Shown: one piece after another, positions 35,070 to 47,780 of the stretch
How the letters are laid out: every line of letters starts with the position of its first letter
Numbering within the stretch: the first letter of the stretch is position 1
From: Datisca glomerata
Taxonomy: Eukaryota; Streptophyta; Magnoliopsida; Cucurbitales; Datiscaceae
Reading direction: 5' to 3'
Assembly: GCA_003255025.1 (NCBI GenBank)
Contig: QANY01005609.1
Coordinates: 667,152 to 731,151 of the forward strand
Length of the DNA: 64,000 nt
The notes under the pieces: generated by a model
What the model was told of the DNA's origin: nothing
What the model saw: only the letters and a program-made list of their open reading frames with translations
Databases searched by the model: none
Position numbers and translations under genes: made by a program

Positions 35070-38000
35070 TTATAAATTACATTCATCTTTCCAAAGTATC
35101 ATCATCAAAGTTGAGAGATCTATTCTTGTAAGAAAGAGTAATCTCTCCCTAACCATACATGAAATCTTTCTCAAAATAAGATGAGAATCCATGATTTTAC
35201 CCATGAAAATTCTCTTGTCCCTTTCTAACCAAAAGACAGTACACAAGAGTAGAAACAACAAGTCTAGTACACAGAAAGCAGTAAGACTTAGGGTTTCTAA
35301 TAGAAAGTGAGCCGAGAATAAGCTCATTCTATGAATAGGGATAGTAGAAACATCACATCTACCTGATAAAGGACTGAGAATCTGTCTAGTAAAGGAGCAA
35401 TCACAAAATAAATGATGGATAGATTCAGAGCCACTAATGCAAAAAACACACTCCATACCAACTCCAATGTTCCACTTGGAAATTATGTCCTTAGTGTTGA
35501 GCTTGATGTGTAGAGCAAGCTAAAAAATGAAAGAACACTTTGGGATGTTTCTAGAAAACTAGATAAGATGACTCCAAGTAACAGGATCATGCTGATGGGA
35601 TAAGACAGTATAAGTACCTACAGTAGAGAAATCACCATTACTGCTAGCTGTCCAGATCCATCTATCTTCATCCAAAGAAGGAAGCCCTATACTAAGAAGA
35701 ATGTGTCTGGACTGAAAGAGGTTCTCAATAACTTGGTTAGGCCATCTCCAAGTCCCCTCTCTAATAAGAATAGACAGAGGGAAATAAAGGTCACCACCAA
35801 ACCTTTGAAGAATAATTCCATCTTCACGCCAAGGGTTAGTAAAAAGGAAGGAACACTGTCCATTGTCGATCTTCAATCTACAGAAAGGAGATATCTTCTT
35901 TCTAAGTCTGATAAGTTTTCTCCAAGACTAAGAAAGGACATCTCCCATCTTTACAGTAAAAATAGACAACCCTTTAAGCAGGTTATGAAAACACCAAGAA
36001 ACCCATAAAGAATCTTTGTCTCTCCTGGCAATCTTCTAGAAGTATCTAGAAATAGCAGCAACATTCCATATGGACAAATATTTGAGATTAAGACCACCTG
36101 CACTGAAAGGAGAACAAACCTTACTCCAAGCCACTTTAGCACCAGAACATTGTTCGGTCTTGCCAGTCCATAAAGCATTCCTCAACAGAGAGTTGATCAT
36201 CTTCATCACTTTTTTAGGAAAGATAAGAGGCTACTCCAACAACTCTGAATGGAGATAATGATAGCTCTAATAAGTTGCAACCTGTCAGCAATGGTAAGAT
36301 GCTTGTTCTCCCCAGCTTTAGCCTTCTTCTCCACAAGAATCTCACAGTTAGTCTTCCCCAATTTAGTAGAAATAAGAGGAAGCCAAGATATCTAACTAGA
36401 AGAGTGCCATTAGAAAAACCTGTAAGGGCAAGGATGTTGTCTATCTCCTCCTCAAACACTGTAAAAAAGAAGATAGAGCTCTAGAATACATTAGGTCTAA
36501 GCCTAGATAAAGTATTGAAGAGGTCCAGTTCCTCCATGATCACCTTAACAGCTTAGGAAGACCCTTTGCAGAAAATAAGCAAATCGTCTACAAAACATTG
36601 ATTAACAATTTGATCATTTTTGCACCTCCAATGAAACTGGAAACCAGGCAAGGAAGTACAAGTCTGTATAATCCTGGTAAGAACCTCCATAACAATCACA
36701 AAGAGATAAGGAGAAACCATGAAGACTGTCATTGATATTTATAGAGTATGAAGGAGTGGTAACACACTCCATCACCCAGTCCACAAATCTAGAGGGGAGA
36801 CTAATACTGAGCAATACTTGACCAAGGAAAAAACCACCCTACACTATCATAAGCTTTAAGTAAATCCACTTTAATAGCAAATCTAAGGAAGAAAGAATAT
36901 CTATGATAACTTCTCAATAGCTCCTGAGAAATAAGGTTATTATCTGAAATAGCTCTCCCTGGAACAAAAGTTGTCTGATTCAAACTGATTAAGCCCGACA
37001 AACTAGATCTTAATATTTTTTCTAACAAAGAATTAATGCATTTATAGAACAAATTATCACATGTAATAGGTCAAAATTCAGTTACTCTGCTAGGTTTGCT
37101 AACTTTGGGCACTAACGTGATAGCAGTATTTTTAAACAACTGAAGCAATTCACCAGTATGAAATAATTTTAACACAACAACATAAATATCATCACCAATA
37201 ATATGTCAGTTTCTTTTAAAGAAGCTAGCATTAAAACCATCAAGGCCATGGGCTTTTCTATCATTAAAAGTAAAGAAAGTTACTTTAACCTCTTATGCAG
37301 TAAATGGATGGATTAATTTCACCCTGTCAATCTGAGATACTTTATGAGAAAGAATACTATCAAGAATGCTCCAATTGATGTTGGGGATAGGAAGTTTCTT
37401 TCCGAGCAAATCTTGATAAAAACTGACCATTAAATTCTCAAAAGCAGAAGGATCAGTGACAATTGTACCTTGATCATTGATAAGGAAGTTGAAGCTTGAT
37501 TTTTTTTATGTGATCTTTGACAGACTAAAAGAGGAAGGAGGTATTATCGTCACCAAGATTCAGCCAAGAGTTCCTAGACTTTTGCATATAGAAGCTTTCT
37601 TCAGCTAGCTTCCAAGAATGATAAGCTTTGAAGGACAAACTAGCGCCCTGCTAAGTTTTAAACCGGTGGGGATAGAAATCTAATCTCTGCTAAGCCGCCT
37701 CTAAATTCAATCTAACTTCATGAACCCTTCTTGAAATGTCATTGCAATGAGATGCATTGAAATATTTTAGAGCAAGCTTAATTGTCTTCAACTTCTGAGC
37801 TAACCTGTATATAATAGTGCCATAGACATCTAAGCTCCAAGCTTGCTGAATCAAGTCATAAAAATCATCAATATTGGCCCAATAATTAAAGTACTTAAAA
37901 TGAGGCTTTTTCCTTTAAGCATCCGAATAGAACCTCAATACAGTAGGGCTATGAATTAGCAAGTGAGGGGAGAAAAAAAGCCATTGATCTATGAAAGGTA

Positions 38001-38640
38001 GAGTGCCACTTCGAATTAACCAAAATCCTGTCAATCTTAGTATGAATACTAGTGTGGCCAACTTGGTGATTCCACCAAGTAAAATAAGCTCTAGTAAAAT
38101 TCAAATCACACATTTCAATAGAGTTAAGATAATGAGCAAACTGTTTCATACCCTCATCCCAATTAGGCACACCTCCTTGCTTCTCATCCGGATGAATAAT
38201 CTCATTAAAATCACAAAGAATAGTCCACGGAAAAGAGGAGTTAGAAGAATGAAACATAATCAAATCATCTCACAATCTCTTCCTTAAGATGGGACTATTA
38301 ACAACATAAACAAAGGTACAAATTAGTAGCAGAATCTTTTTTCACAACCTTGCAACGAATCAATTGGGCAGACATAAAAAACACAGAGATATCAAAACTA
38401 GCAAAATCACAAGTAACCCAAATTCTGCCTAAATGGTCTTTAGAATAATTATTAAGATAGCTCTAAGTAGGAAACACATAATTGACAAACCTTTAGAAAT
38501 GTTTGATCTTCACTCGAGTCTCAAGTAAGCCATATAACTTCCTCACAAACCTTCTCACTTCAGAATGTTTAATTAGACTGATTAAGCCCCTAACATTCCA
38601 TGCAACAAGGTTTTCTGCATAAAAATGATTTAGAGGGTGG
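35070..38640 (-). pseudogene. LINE ORF2: endonuclease, reverse transcriptase, zf-RVT
   Basis: Endonuclease start LVAWNVRGL...LLETRVK (38600-38500) and ILCDFNEIIHPDEKQGG plus KIDRILVN (38230-37985). Reverse transcriptase with NQTTFVPGRAISDN and AIKVDLLKAYDSVGW (36990-36820) and the active-site motif FVDD at 36594-36583, where plants usually have FADD. The zf-RVT domain spans 35876-35090 with W-x-A-SSNGDFS and CVFCISGSESIHHLFCDC. ORF2 nicks target DNA and copies the element RNA into it. Many stops and shifts make it non-functional. Similarity is clear in all three domains. Confidence 0.9.
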
Positions 38641-38989
38641 GGAAGCACTCTCAATCTCTACTTCTGCCTTGCACTGATATTCCCTTGGGAGGTTGAGTTT
38701 CTATGAGAGTTAGACTCATATCTCATCTCCAAAGTTTAGGAGAGGAAAATGTACCATTTCAACATTATAAATCTCCAATAAGCTTTCACTCTCCTAATGA
38801 ATTAAATATGCCATTTTTACTCAATATTACATACACTCTTATCCACCATACTCATTGAATCAGGGAGCTTTAGATCTTGAAGGGACGTACGGACACCTTC
38901 AACTGGAGCATCATCGAGAGACTCGACAGCCTAGAGTAAGATGGTTTTGGAATATCCACCCTAGGCTCATCCACCACTTCTTTAACCTT

Positions 38990-40080
38990 CCTAGTGACTT
39001 GGACCCATTATTTTTTACTAGGTTTAGGCACCTTTTAGGCAAGGGCAATAGGCTTCCTCACTTGAAGACAACCATGCCCAAATACCCTGCACTTAGAGCA
39101 GTTCTTAGGGAAACCTAGGTACTCAACATCCACCCTGACATCATAAACTCCATACTATTCAAGATTCAAATCAATAAAATCAATGAGTTTTGAGTCCAAA
39201 TCAATCTCCACACAAACCTTTGCAAAGGAAAGCTTAGAACATCCAGCCGTGAATGAGTCTGCACAAACCTAATTCCCCAAGATGCTACATATGCTTCTAA
39301 TGCCTTTTTGGGACCACAAGAAAGTAGGAATGTTCCATAGCTTGACCTAAATAGGCACACGGGTGATATCTTTTGATAGCTTGGTTGTAGGGTTCCACTC
39401 CTTGAGGATGAGAGGAACACCTAACAAATTCCAAGGGCCACCATGTAATGTGCTTTCCTTTTGTTCTTGAGAAAAAAAATTGAATTAGAAGAACTCATTA
39501 TCATCTTCAGAAATATTTTCCAGTCCTCTATTACCGCAAATCTGAAATGCAGCATTATGAACCCTATTAAACGCATGTTTTTTACCAAGAAAATGGCTAA
39601 CCAATATGTTTTGCCAAGTCTGAAGTCCTTTAATAACAACATCCTCCATAATGCACTTCCCATTTGAATCCTTTGTAGGTTTCTCACAGTTTAGCACAAA
39701 GGGGACATCGGAGCTTCGAACCCTATCCACCCATTTCCTTTCATTGTTTTCCCTATTGTCATATTCATGCCCAATAATAGAGGTAGGTTTCACAAAAGAA
39801 TCGTCCTCTACATCCTTTACCTCCGTGACATGTCAACATCTTTAATTTTTTCCAAGCTTGCCTTAACGTCTTTGAAGACCGAATTCTCCAAAATAGCCTC
39901 ACCTACTCCTTTATTAGTTTAAATAAGAGAGGGAAAAAGGGGGAAACTCCTCATCTCAATCAATGCTGCTCTCGAAATCAGCATGCAACGTGTGGGTGCT
40001 GGAGTTTGTCTCCAAGCTCAAAGAGGAAATAGCCTTTACCTCATTTATGCCCTCATTATCCTTATTAGTTAATGCCATAA
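38990..40080 (-). pseudogene. LINE ORF1 (DUF4283, zinc knuckle)
   Basis: A start-like MALTNKDN lies near 40079. DUF4283-type residues are TWQNILVSHFLGKKHAFN and RGLENISEDDNEFF (39640-39490). A degenerate knuckle, V-x-VEY-x-x-x-PKNCSKCRVFGH, lies near 39130-39070. ORF1 binds element RNA. It shifts frame at least three times. Confidence 0.8.
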
Positions 40081-40164
40081 ACCCTAGCTCGATACTCACT
40101 TTTCCATCGGGTATTTCTGTGCGCCTTAGCTAGGTTATATTTTAAGGTATTCCCTTTCATTAGC

Positions 40165-42213
40165 TACGCGAGGTTAGACCTTGAGTGAAAGGAAATGAGA
40201 AGGGACGAGTGGCTTTGATAACACATAGAACGCAGTTTTTGATAGCACCGCTGAACTTATCGCCACTCATACGTTCCATATCTCCTTCCCTTTTACTCGG
40301 TTCCCCCAAAAAAGTGATATATATATATATATATTCCCCCCTTAAACTCTGTACTATACCTATATAGCCCCTTTCTACTTTTCCTCTCTCCTTTTGTGTG
40401 TACTTCTACCTCGACTTTTCATTCTATTTTATAAAGATCCGAGGAAATTTTTCTAAGAATTAATGTAAAAAGGTGATACACTTTCCTCGACAGACGAAAA
40501 AAAATCCAGGATGACGGCTGTCAAAAGACGAGTAAGGGACGGGGAGGGGGAAGCTCTCAAAACTAAACGAGACTAGAAAGAACATGGGAATAAGCACAAT
40601 TCCTATGAGTGATTTTGCCTCGATGATCCAACAAAGGGGCAGCCCTCTCTCTCTATCTTGGTTTTAGTTTAGCATCATATATCGATCTGGAGAAAATTTT
40701 GATTGGTTGTAGTGTGGATTATGGAGCAGCCTCGATACTGTGGCTGTGGAAGTGGGGCTGTCGCCGCCTGATAGAGGCAGAAGCCGGGGCCACCAGAGCT
40801 CTCTGTGTCGATTGAAAGAGGATGAGAGATAACTCAAATGCCAGCACAAAAATAGAAAGAGTCGTTCCATTCAAAAGAGAATTAGTCTAAGATCCATTGC
40901 TCGATTTTGCATGCTCTGCTCCCAAAATGTAGAGAGACTCTCGAGGGCAGATCCGGGTTGCTTGGTCCAGAAAGTCATGGGAGAGGCAGGCTAAGTGAAA
41001 TAAAATAATATACTAGTGCTACTATAGAATCTTATAAATCAGGAACGACACACTTTCTATATTCTACGAGCGATTTTCCCCTCGGACCTGAGTTGAGGAA
41101 TTTGAGAGTACTATTCTACAATACGGAGAGAGGGTCGCCTGAGAGGAGATGAGCTATAAAGCAAAGGCAGTGGGCTCTGTCTTACGCTATGTTAGATCCT
41201 TGGATCTACAATGAAACTAAGAAAAATTCATGCCTGGACTCCCGAGCCTTCATTTGCGTTGCGAATGGTTGCGACCATGCCCTTCAAAAAACCCCCGCTA
41301 AGATTGATTCAGATAGATAATTGTGACCGACATTCCCATGGTTTATGCCCTTCAAAAAACCACCGCTACAATGAAACCACTGCTAAGATTGATTCAGATA
41401 GATAATTACGACCATGCCCTTTAAAAGACCAGGCCTACGGTGATTGAGGAGGCACCAAGGAATTCTCTCCCTCATATGGCGGTGATAATGGGGGCCGGTG
41501 CCTTTCTTCACCGGGCTTGGACCATGTCTTCCGTACCTGTGTCGGAACGGCGAGGTAGGAGAAGGAAATGTGGTATTAGCTTTCGGTGCTTTAGAGATAG
41601 ATGGGAGCGACGCATTGAGAAGCAATGACACTGACTAGTTACCGAGTGCCATCAAGGCACAAGAGAACCAGAGCAAGCCAACGACCAAAGGAAGGGCCCT
41701 CAAGGCAGAGCGATACCGATCTTATCTTAGTAAGTTGCCAAACATGCCCTGGAGAGTGAAGTGAGCTTTGGGAACGTAGTGAGTGGGGTCCTCAAGACTG
41801 AACGAAGTGACTAATGCGAACTCACTTCCATTATAATTCCATAGCTTCAGATGGTGTTCATTCTAGTGCTTTTTCAACTCATTATGAAAAGAACTTCGCA
41901 GTATAGGGAGGTGGGTTTAAAGATGGAAAGGAAGAAAAAAGCTCAACGTGCACCAGAGACTGATGAGGTACTTCAATTGGAATCATTGCCCAACCAACCG
42001 TTCATTCTATCTTTACCTCATTCGCTGGGGAGTTTTGAGCTTTGTCCCTATCTGAAGCGCAGGGAGACCCCGTTCCATCGGTTGGTACTTAAGTAATAAG
42101 AGAAAAAGGTTCCTAGGCAAAGTGCATCAACTGAAAGAGTAACAAGAGACGAAGCATCGGGTCCTGGATAAGATGCAGTAGAGAACAACACTGTAAAGAA
42201 GTGCGCAAGCAAG
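40165..42213. other. Mitochondrial spacer-like DNA
   Basis: No recognised gene. It contains a (TA)n run at about 40317-40334 and the repeats at 41271-41430. Short open frames here (for example 41851-42096) match no family I know. Confidence 0.5.
41271..41430. repeat. Imperfect tandem repeat, about 84-bp offset
   Basis: GACCATGCCCTTCAAAAAAC and CGCTAAGATTGATTCAGATAG followed by ATAATT occur twice (the second motif near 41297 and 41380), and the GCCCTT-CAAAA-ACC motif occurs three times. This is typical of mitochondrial spacer duplications. Confidence 0.75.
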
Positions 42214-42533
42214 TTCGATAAACAAGTAAGAATTGCCTCAACAAAATTTGATGGAGTTGGACCTAAAAAGCCATTCAGGTTCGTTATCGATTAGGTATCA
42301 GTGGGAACATAATGATAAAAGAGTTAACTGAGTATCAGATCGACTAAATTGAACAAATGATATATCAAGATCATATTGTTCATTGGGAATTGAAGAGGGG
42401 AGAACAAGTAGACATCGAACGATTCATTTCTATTTCTTGTTATCGTGGAATTCATCATCAAGATGGATCGCCCTTACGCGGTCAACGAACTCATACTAAT
42501 TCTAGGATTTGTCGCAAGCTAATTCAGAAATAA
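42214..42533 (+). pseudogene. rps13: Mitochondrial ribosomal protein S13, broken copy
   Basis: Reads QVRIASTKFDGVGPKK, then RYRLGISGN after a 1-bp deletion near 42270. It continues ELTEYQID, a stop in place of Gln, then IEQMIYQDHIVHWELKRGE, FISISCYRGIHHQDG and PLRGQRTHTNSR, ending at a natural-position stop at 42531-42533. RPS13 is a small-subunit protein at the ribosome head. The first about 14 codons are missing or altered, so there is no start. The gene is mitochondrial in many angiosperms; here it is a nuclear-located dead copy. Confidence 0.92.
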
Positions 42534-42754
42534 ATAAAGAAGTGTACTGAAAGCCCTTGGTACTTGTCGGATCAATCACACTGATAACTTCAATAGTTCA
42601 CTGAAATGGTGTGAAGTTTTTTTTTGGTATTTCATCGGTTACTAATCTAGTATACGTATAGTATGCCTCATTCTCCACTCCACTAGTGGCTCGGCTTCAT
42701 CCTAGAAGCTACTGCTTCTGCCTCTCTTGGCTTCATTATCGTTCATGACTGGTA

Positions 42755-43235
42755 TATGGATCGTTAGACAGGAAGTGTTTTCATACCATCGACCGACATC
42801 GACTCATCTCAATCTTTAAGGAAGAGATCAATGATCCCAAGTTCTTTTACTCCATTCAGAAAGTCTTTTCCGTCGGACGACTCGTAGGAGGTGAGAAGGG
42901 CCCTTACTGCTCCGTCCCACACAGTGTACTACTATCGGCCCTACCAAGCAACATCTACCTACACTAGCTCGATCAGGAGAATGGGAGGATCCGACAGAAG
43001 TACGAAATTTTGATTGTTCAGAGAATCAGATTGGTTCTATTAAGGACAAGTCATATTGATAACCAAGAAAACTCTAGAGAAGAAGCAAACTTCAACGCTC
43101 CCCAAGACAACAGAGCCTTCATTATGGGGAGGGTAAAGAGCTTCCAACGCAAAACGTCCTTTCATTCCCTTGTTTCGTCGTGGCACACCCCCTCCCCCCC
43201 CCCACAAGCACCCCTCGGCTTAGGGGGGACCATAA
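42755..43235 (+). pseudogene. matR: Mitochondrial maturase fragment
   Basis: One frame gives RKCFHTIDRHRLISIFKEE, DPKFFYSIQKVFSVGRLVGG, YCSVPHSVLLSALPSNIYL, an in-frame TAG, then QRIRLVLLRTSHID, FNAPQDNRAFIMGRVKS and FHSLVSSWHT, before a C-run shifts the frame near 43195. MatR is a group II intron maturase encoded inside nad1 intron 4 of plant mitochondria. This is an N-terminal part, within the RT-like region, of a protein of over 600 residues. The rest and the nad1 exons are absent. Confidence 0.93.
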
Positions 43236-43777
43236 AATGCATAAGGGTGGTTGGTAGCATGATCTTTTTTGGGACAAGTCGTATTGATGTCTCGGTTAAT
43301 AAGAGAAGTCTGGGACTAGGGACAGATGTGTGGGCACCAGACTGAGCATATCCTTTCTCTTGGATTTCACGTCATAGCATCTATACAGCGGTTTCTACCA
43401 ATCGTCGGTTCACAGATTCTTGACTACGCATTGGGAGACATGGTCCAAGCCCGATGAAGAAATGAAAATGAAAAAGAGCTCGTGAGCTAATGGTGCCTGA
43501 AAGTGCCGTAATGTAAGTAACTTAGTGCTCTCCCTTTAATTGGCCGCTCTTCGTGTCTACTTTGTTTCCAACATTGGCCCTGGTTTTGGTGCCTTATCCT
43601 TTATAATTAATTTTGAGTGTATCCAGATCGGATGACAAATCCTTGGACACACTTTAAGCTCTCTTGACTTTCCCAAACAATGCTCAGGATCTCGCTGAGG
43701 TATCTTCGTTAGAAGCGCACAAACAAGTCCCCCCGACACCTCTTGAGACTCATTCACCCCCTGAGACGCCTGATCCT
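43236..43777. other. Spacer between matR and plastid fragments
   Basis: No organelle gene recognised. The open frame at 43664-43846 is spacer that happens to read into the psbE end. Presumed mitochondrial. Confidence 0.5.
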
Positions 43778-43846
43778 CAAGGAATTCCATTAATAACTGG
43801 CCATATTGATCTAGAACAACTCGATGAATTTAGTAGATCTTTTTAG
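43778..43846 (+). pseudogene. psbE: Cytochrome b559 alpha subunit, C-terminal 22 codons
   Basis: QGIPLITGHIDLEQLDEFSRSF and stop, the end of PsbE (83 residues when complete), which binds haem in photosystem II. It is followed at plastid-like spacing by psbF. The first 61 codons are missing, so the plastid-derived segment begins here. Confidence 0.9.
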
Positions 43847-43855
43847 GAGGACCCC

Positions 43856-43981
43856 ATGACTATAGATAAAACCTATCCAATTTTTACAGTGCGATGGTTA
43901 GATGTTCACGGACTAGCTGTACCTACCATTTCTTTTCTAGGGTCAATATTAGCAATGCAGTTCAACCAACGAGAAACCTGA
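43856..43981 (+). pseudogene. psbF: Cytochrome b559 beta subunit with lost stop codon
   Basis: Starts ATG at 43856 and reads [29 protein letters not shown] and AMQFNQR, 39 codons as normal. The haem-ligand His is kept. The usual stop is replaced by GAA, so the frame runs two codons further to TGA at 43979. There are at least three substitutions against the conserved plastid protein. In a plastid it would pair with PsbE; here it is a relic. Confidence 0.92.
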
Positions 43982-43997
43982 TCTGAATTATAGAGCT

Positions 43998-44105
43998 ACG
44001 ACACAATCAAACCCGAACGAACAAAATGTTGAATGAAATCGTACCAGGGGATTCTGACTTCTTTTTTTACTTGTTGTTTTCTTTTCCTATTATTTCTTCA
44101 ATTAA
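43998..44105 (+). pseudogene. psbL: Photosystem II protein L relic
   Basis: Starts with ACG at 43998, as in plastids where this codon is edited to AUG, then TQSNPNEQNVE. A base loss creates TGA, and the rest (to a stop at 44103-44105, after YYFFN-like codons) is frameshifted. The plastid psbL-psbJ spacer follows to about 44240, where psbJ would begin but does not. Confidence 0.9.
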
Positions 44106-47100
44106 GAGAAGAAAAGAGAATAGTAAAATAATAGGAATTATCTTATCCCATATAGAAGGCTATCATCTCAAAATTATCCATGACTTTTTATATCTCTAGC
44201 ATGACCACTTGATGAAATGTGGAGGGAAGTGGGGGTATGAAAGTTGCATTGTGTTTTTTTTCATTTGTGTTGGGGAACGTAAAGAGATTTAGTAGGTGAG
44301 AAGTATGACCATACGTGCAATGGAACAAATTTCGATTGAGTTAATTATCAGTGAAATAACCACTCCCAGTAGAATAATTGTATTGATATTTAGAGCACAG
44401 ATTTGCTCATAAATGATCCAGCTCCATCTGCTCTCAATACATTGATTCATCAATCCATTCATGACGATACCAATGCTAGTCCTTCTCCTTGTCTACAACA
44501 AGCTAAAGTGACCACTACGCTTCATCCCCGATGCATAGGGCCGATCCCTGTGTGCTAGAGGGAGGACCGAAAAGTTTATGTTAAGCATATAGTTGGTTTT
44601 TGTCTTGTTTAGACATTTGGTGTCCTTTTTACTGGCCTGCTTAGCGATAGAGCCACCTTCTTTTGATTCAGTGAGGAGGACAATCCCCAACTCCGACGGT
44701 TTCTTTGTGTTAAGAATGGATACTTCTTGGTGTTTGCTGGAATTATGAGTTGGGGATACCTTTGACCGATTGCCTGCCCCTTCATTATGATCGTGGGCTA
44801 ACCTTGATGAGACTGTAGGGCTCTCTCATTTATCAATCTTCTTTGGAATTGAGCTCTTATCCGATCTAGTTGGTGACTTACGGATGGTTTTCTTTACATC
44901 CGGAGTCTATCGAGCTGAGACTTTCATGGGTACTCCCTGCAACACCTCAGGAAGACGAAGTGCTGACACAATAAAATAAGGCACTTGACTTGTCTTCCAC
45001 CATGGTCCACTTTTGAGTCTCAGGTGGGGTGGAGGGAGTAGTCGTCTTATTGCTGGTAGGTCCTACTATTTAAGTTGACAACAATACACTGCAGTATGTG
45101 TGAGTAAATATTTTAATCCATAAAGAATATCAAAGAGAGTCATAAATGTGTAAAACAAGCATATCAGCAAATCCGCTACGTTAGCCTTTTACGCTTTCAA
45201 TCTTTCTCTTTTTGTTTCACTTTTTACGGTTCCCATTTCATTTTTTGATAAAAAAAGATCTTGTTTTTTGTTGTTCTTCTTTCAATTGTAGTTCTTTTGT
45301 TGAGTTTGTTCTTTTATTCAAATACATCCCATTCCAGGTTAGCTCTCTGCTCGGGATGCATGGGTTGGGCATCTTTCCTTCATTACCATCTTTTATGTTA
45401 TGTAAATAGAGACTTCCACTTCCACACTCCAATATAGGGAACCTCTATCAAGCATCTTACATATCTGCATGTATCGTCGGTCGTATTTCTTTAACAAGAG
45501 GACAGGATGTCTTAAAGCAATAAAGATCATAGATCTCAAACGAGAGGTAGATCCACATGTAAAAAAATGAGTTATTTCATAGGGGCTATTGAATGAGACC
45601 TTACTTAAAATAAGGAATTTTTGGAATATGCCAGAAAGCAAATAGAGGAGCGAGGTGGACATCAGCACGTGCGGGGAGGCTAGCGCAGGTAAGCTCACAT
45701 AACGGTCTAAGCTCATATTTCATACTCAATCATTGGCATGGACGGCATCAATTCATTCGATTACGTTTTACTCTTCAAAATCCATCTATGGATTCCCGGA
45801 GCTGGAGTTGGTTACACACAAATTCACTTTTATTCGATATCCGAGTCGAGCTGGGATCACTTTTCTTATATGCCCTCTTTCGTGTCCTACGCTTAGGATC
45901 TTTCCCTCCCTAGGTACGCCTAAAATAAGACTGGAAATTCTTCTGTAAATCCCCATTCAAATTAGCATCCTCTACTTATTTATTTTTCTATTTCATCTAT
46001 AGGCGTCAAATAAGGTCTATTATCAAGGGTTCCTCTCTATATGAAAGCGTGCAAACATACCTTGAATCAGTCACGATAGATGGAATTTTTCTATAATTGA
46101 TGCTATTACTTATTATTCCAGTTTTTTGTCAAGACGAGAAAACAAAGAAAAATAAAAGGAGGATTGAACCAAAATGCATCATTAATAGATTTTTCTCTTT
46201 CTTTCTTGCTTATATAATCATAGAACGCGTAGTTCCTTGTATTATCATATTTTCTACCCCGGGTTTCGAAATGGTTTAAACACCAATTCCACAGGTAAAG
46301 GTTTGGTATATAAGTAAAAAGGCCAAATTTTCCTGGAATCCTACCAAGAGTAAGCTTATAATAAACCAAGGGAAGTTTTTTGGATATATAGTATGAAAAG
46401 ATGGATTCAAAAGAGACCCGAATCAATTACTGGAAATTACAGAAATGGTGACTCCAATAACGACCAGTTTGCGGTGTCCGGTCCTTTCTAGGACTTTGAC
46501 TATTAAAGATTCATTAACCATTTAGTCAAAGATGCACATCCTTAAGAGTCATTGCTCAAGAAGAGCCTTCCAAACTAGATTATCCCACTGTAGAGTAGAA
46601 GGTTGTCACCGACAGAGTGAAATTACACCACAACTGAATTTACGTGACAGAAGTGGAATCAACTTATAGTATTGGCCTTTTGAAAACATTGGCTCAATCC
46701 ATCCACATTCATCTTTGCCTTTTCAAAAAAATGGATGTTTTCTTTCGGTCTTTCCATCCGTCCACGGCTATTTTCTTGTGAATCCTGCCTTTCGCCCTTT
46801 TGTTAACAGCTCTTCAATCAACCAGTCTCAGAGGCCATGTTTTCTAAAAAGGTAACTTTCATGGCTTGAGTGGGTCAAGAAAAGTAGGACCTTTCAAAAG
46901 GCTCATTTTTTTGGCTTGATTTTGAAGCGTAGTTTTCCACTTTATTTTCTTTATACATAACAGGAGTGGAGATGGAGAATCTCCCTCCCCGACTAGGCTA
47001 CTACGTTTTATTCTTTTAAATTCTAGGTCTGGTCTTCATTGGTATTTACTTTTTGCTTTACCACTACATTTTTTTCTTTTATTTCTTCCCACACCAGTTC

Positions 47101-47362
47101 GAGCTGTCTGAGGTTGATGGTGCATCCGGTAAGCTCTTTCGGTATTCATCTCCAGAGCCCGGTCAGATGCTTCAACCGATCCTTAGTAGCGTTTCCAAAG
47201 TCAAAGTCAACCTAACCAGTGACCTTTGGAAACGCGCTAAAAACGGCCTATAGGTTCGCCTTTATAATAGAAGTATAATATATATATATATATAATTAGC
47301 CAGATCGTTTGAAGCAAAAGCGAATGACATTTGGGGTTCGTCTTAGTGGCCAATGAAAATGT

Positions 47363-47393
47363 ACCAGTGTGCTGCCTTAACATGCAGAAAGAG
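47363..47393 (+). repeat. Mitochondrial-type repeat, copy 1
   Basis: A 31-base segment (ACCAGTGTGCTGCCTTAACA...AAAGAG) matches 49070-49100 in inverted orientation. A related GGTGAAAGAAAGGTCTTCTA follows at 47412. Confidence 0.85.
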
Positions 47394-47780
47394 GCCCTTT
47401 TTAATAGGCGTATGGTGAAAGAAAGGTCTTCTATGGCATCATTTGACCTACTAATGGAGTGGGTTAAAGCTCCGGGTAGCTAATCTTATTGGCTAGCTAG
47501 TTCATATGGAAGGGGTCACTGGTTTGCTCCTGTCCACTCTTTGGTTATCTATCGGAAAGAGTCGTAATCTTTCCTATCTACTCAAAAAGAAATTATTTCT
47601 ATTGATTCCCCCGAATCTGGAATCTCTGTAACTATGGGCAAAGGGTCAAAGCGTTCTGATAAGGGAAGAAGATACGTACGCCTCTTTTGTCTCAAAAAAG
47701 GCCTTTCTTTTAGGATATATCTTTCTGGTTATGATTGAATCATCAAGAATGGCCGATTTTGCTAAATGAAAACGTGAGTT

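Larger units (their letters stand above)
34997..40148 (-). mobile_element. L1-type LINE, nearly full length
   Basis: Minus-strand non-LTR retrotransposon with ORF1, endonuclease, reverse transcriptase and zf-RVT in the usual order, ending in a short A tract (T run on the plus strand at 34997-35003). The size of about 5.1 kb fits a plant L1. The 5-prime end is not certain. A weak match between 34984-34996 (ATTCCTTTAATAG) and 40149-40163 (ATTCCCTTTCATTAG) could be an old target duplication, or chance. Confidence 0.85.
43778..44240 (+). other. Plastid-derived segment inside mitochondrial-type DNA
   Basis: psbE tail, psbF, psbL and the following spacer are colinear with the plastid psbE-F-L-J cluster. 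The plastid segment lies among mitochondrial-type sequence, so it most likely reached the mitochondrion first (an MTPT) and then the nucleus with it. Confidence 0.8.

Noticed and set aside
46106..46426. 106-codon minus-strand frame in the NUMT as a mitochondrial gene
   Set aside because: No match to any mitochondrial or plastid protein I know; length is possible by chance.
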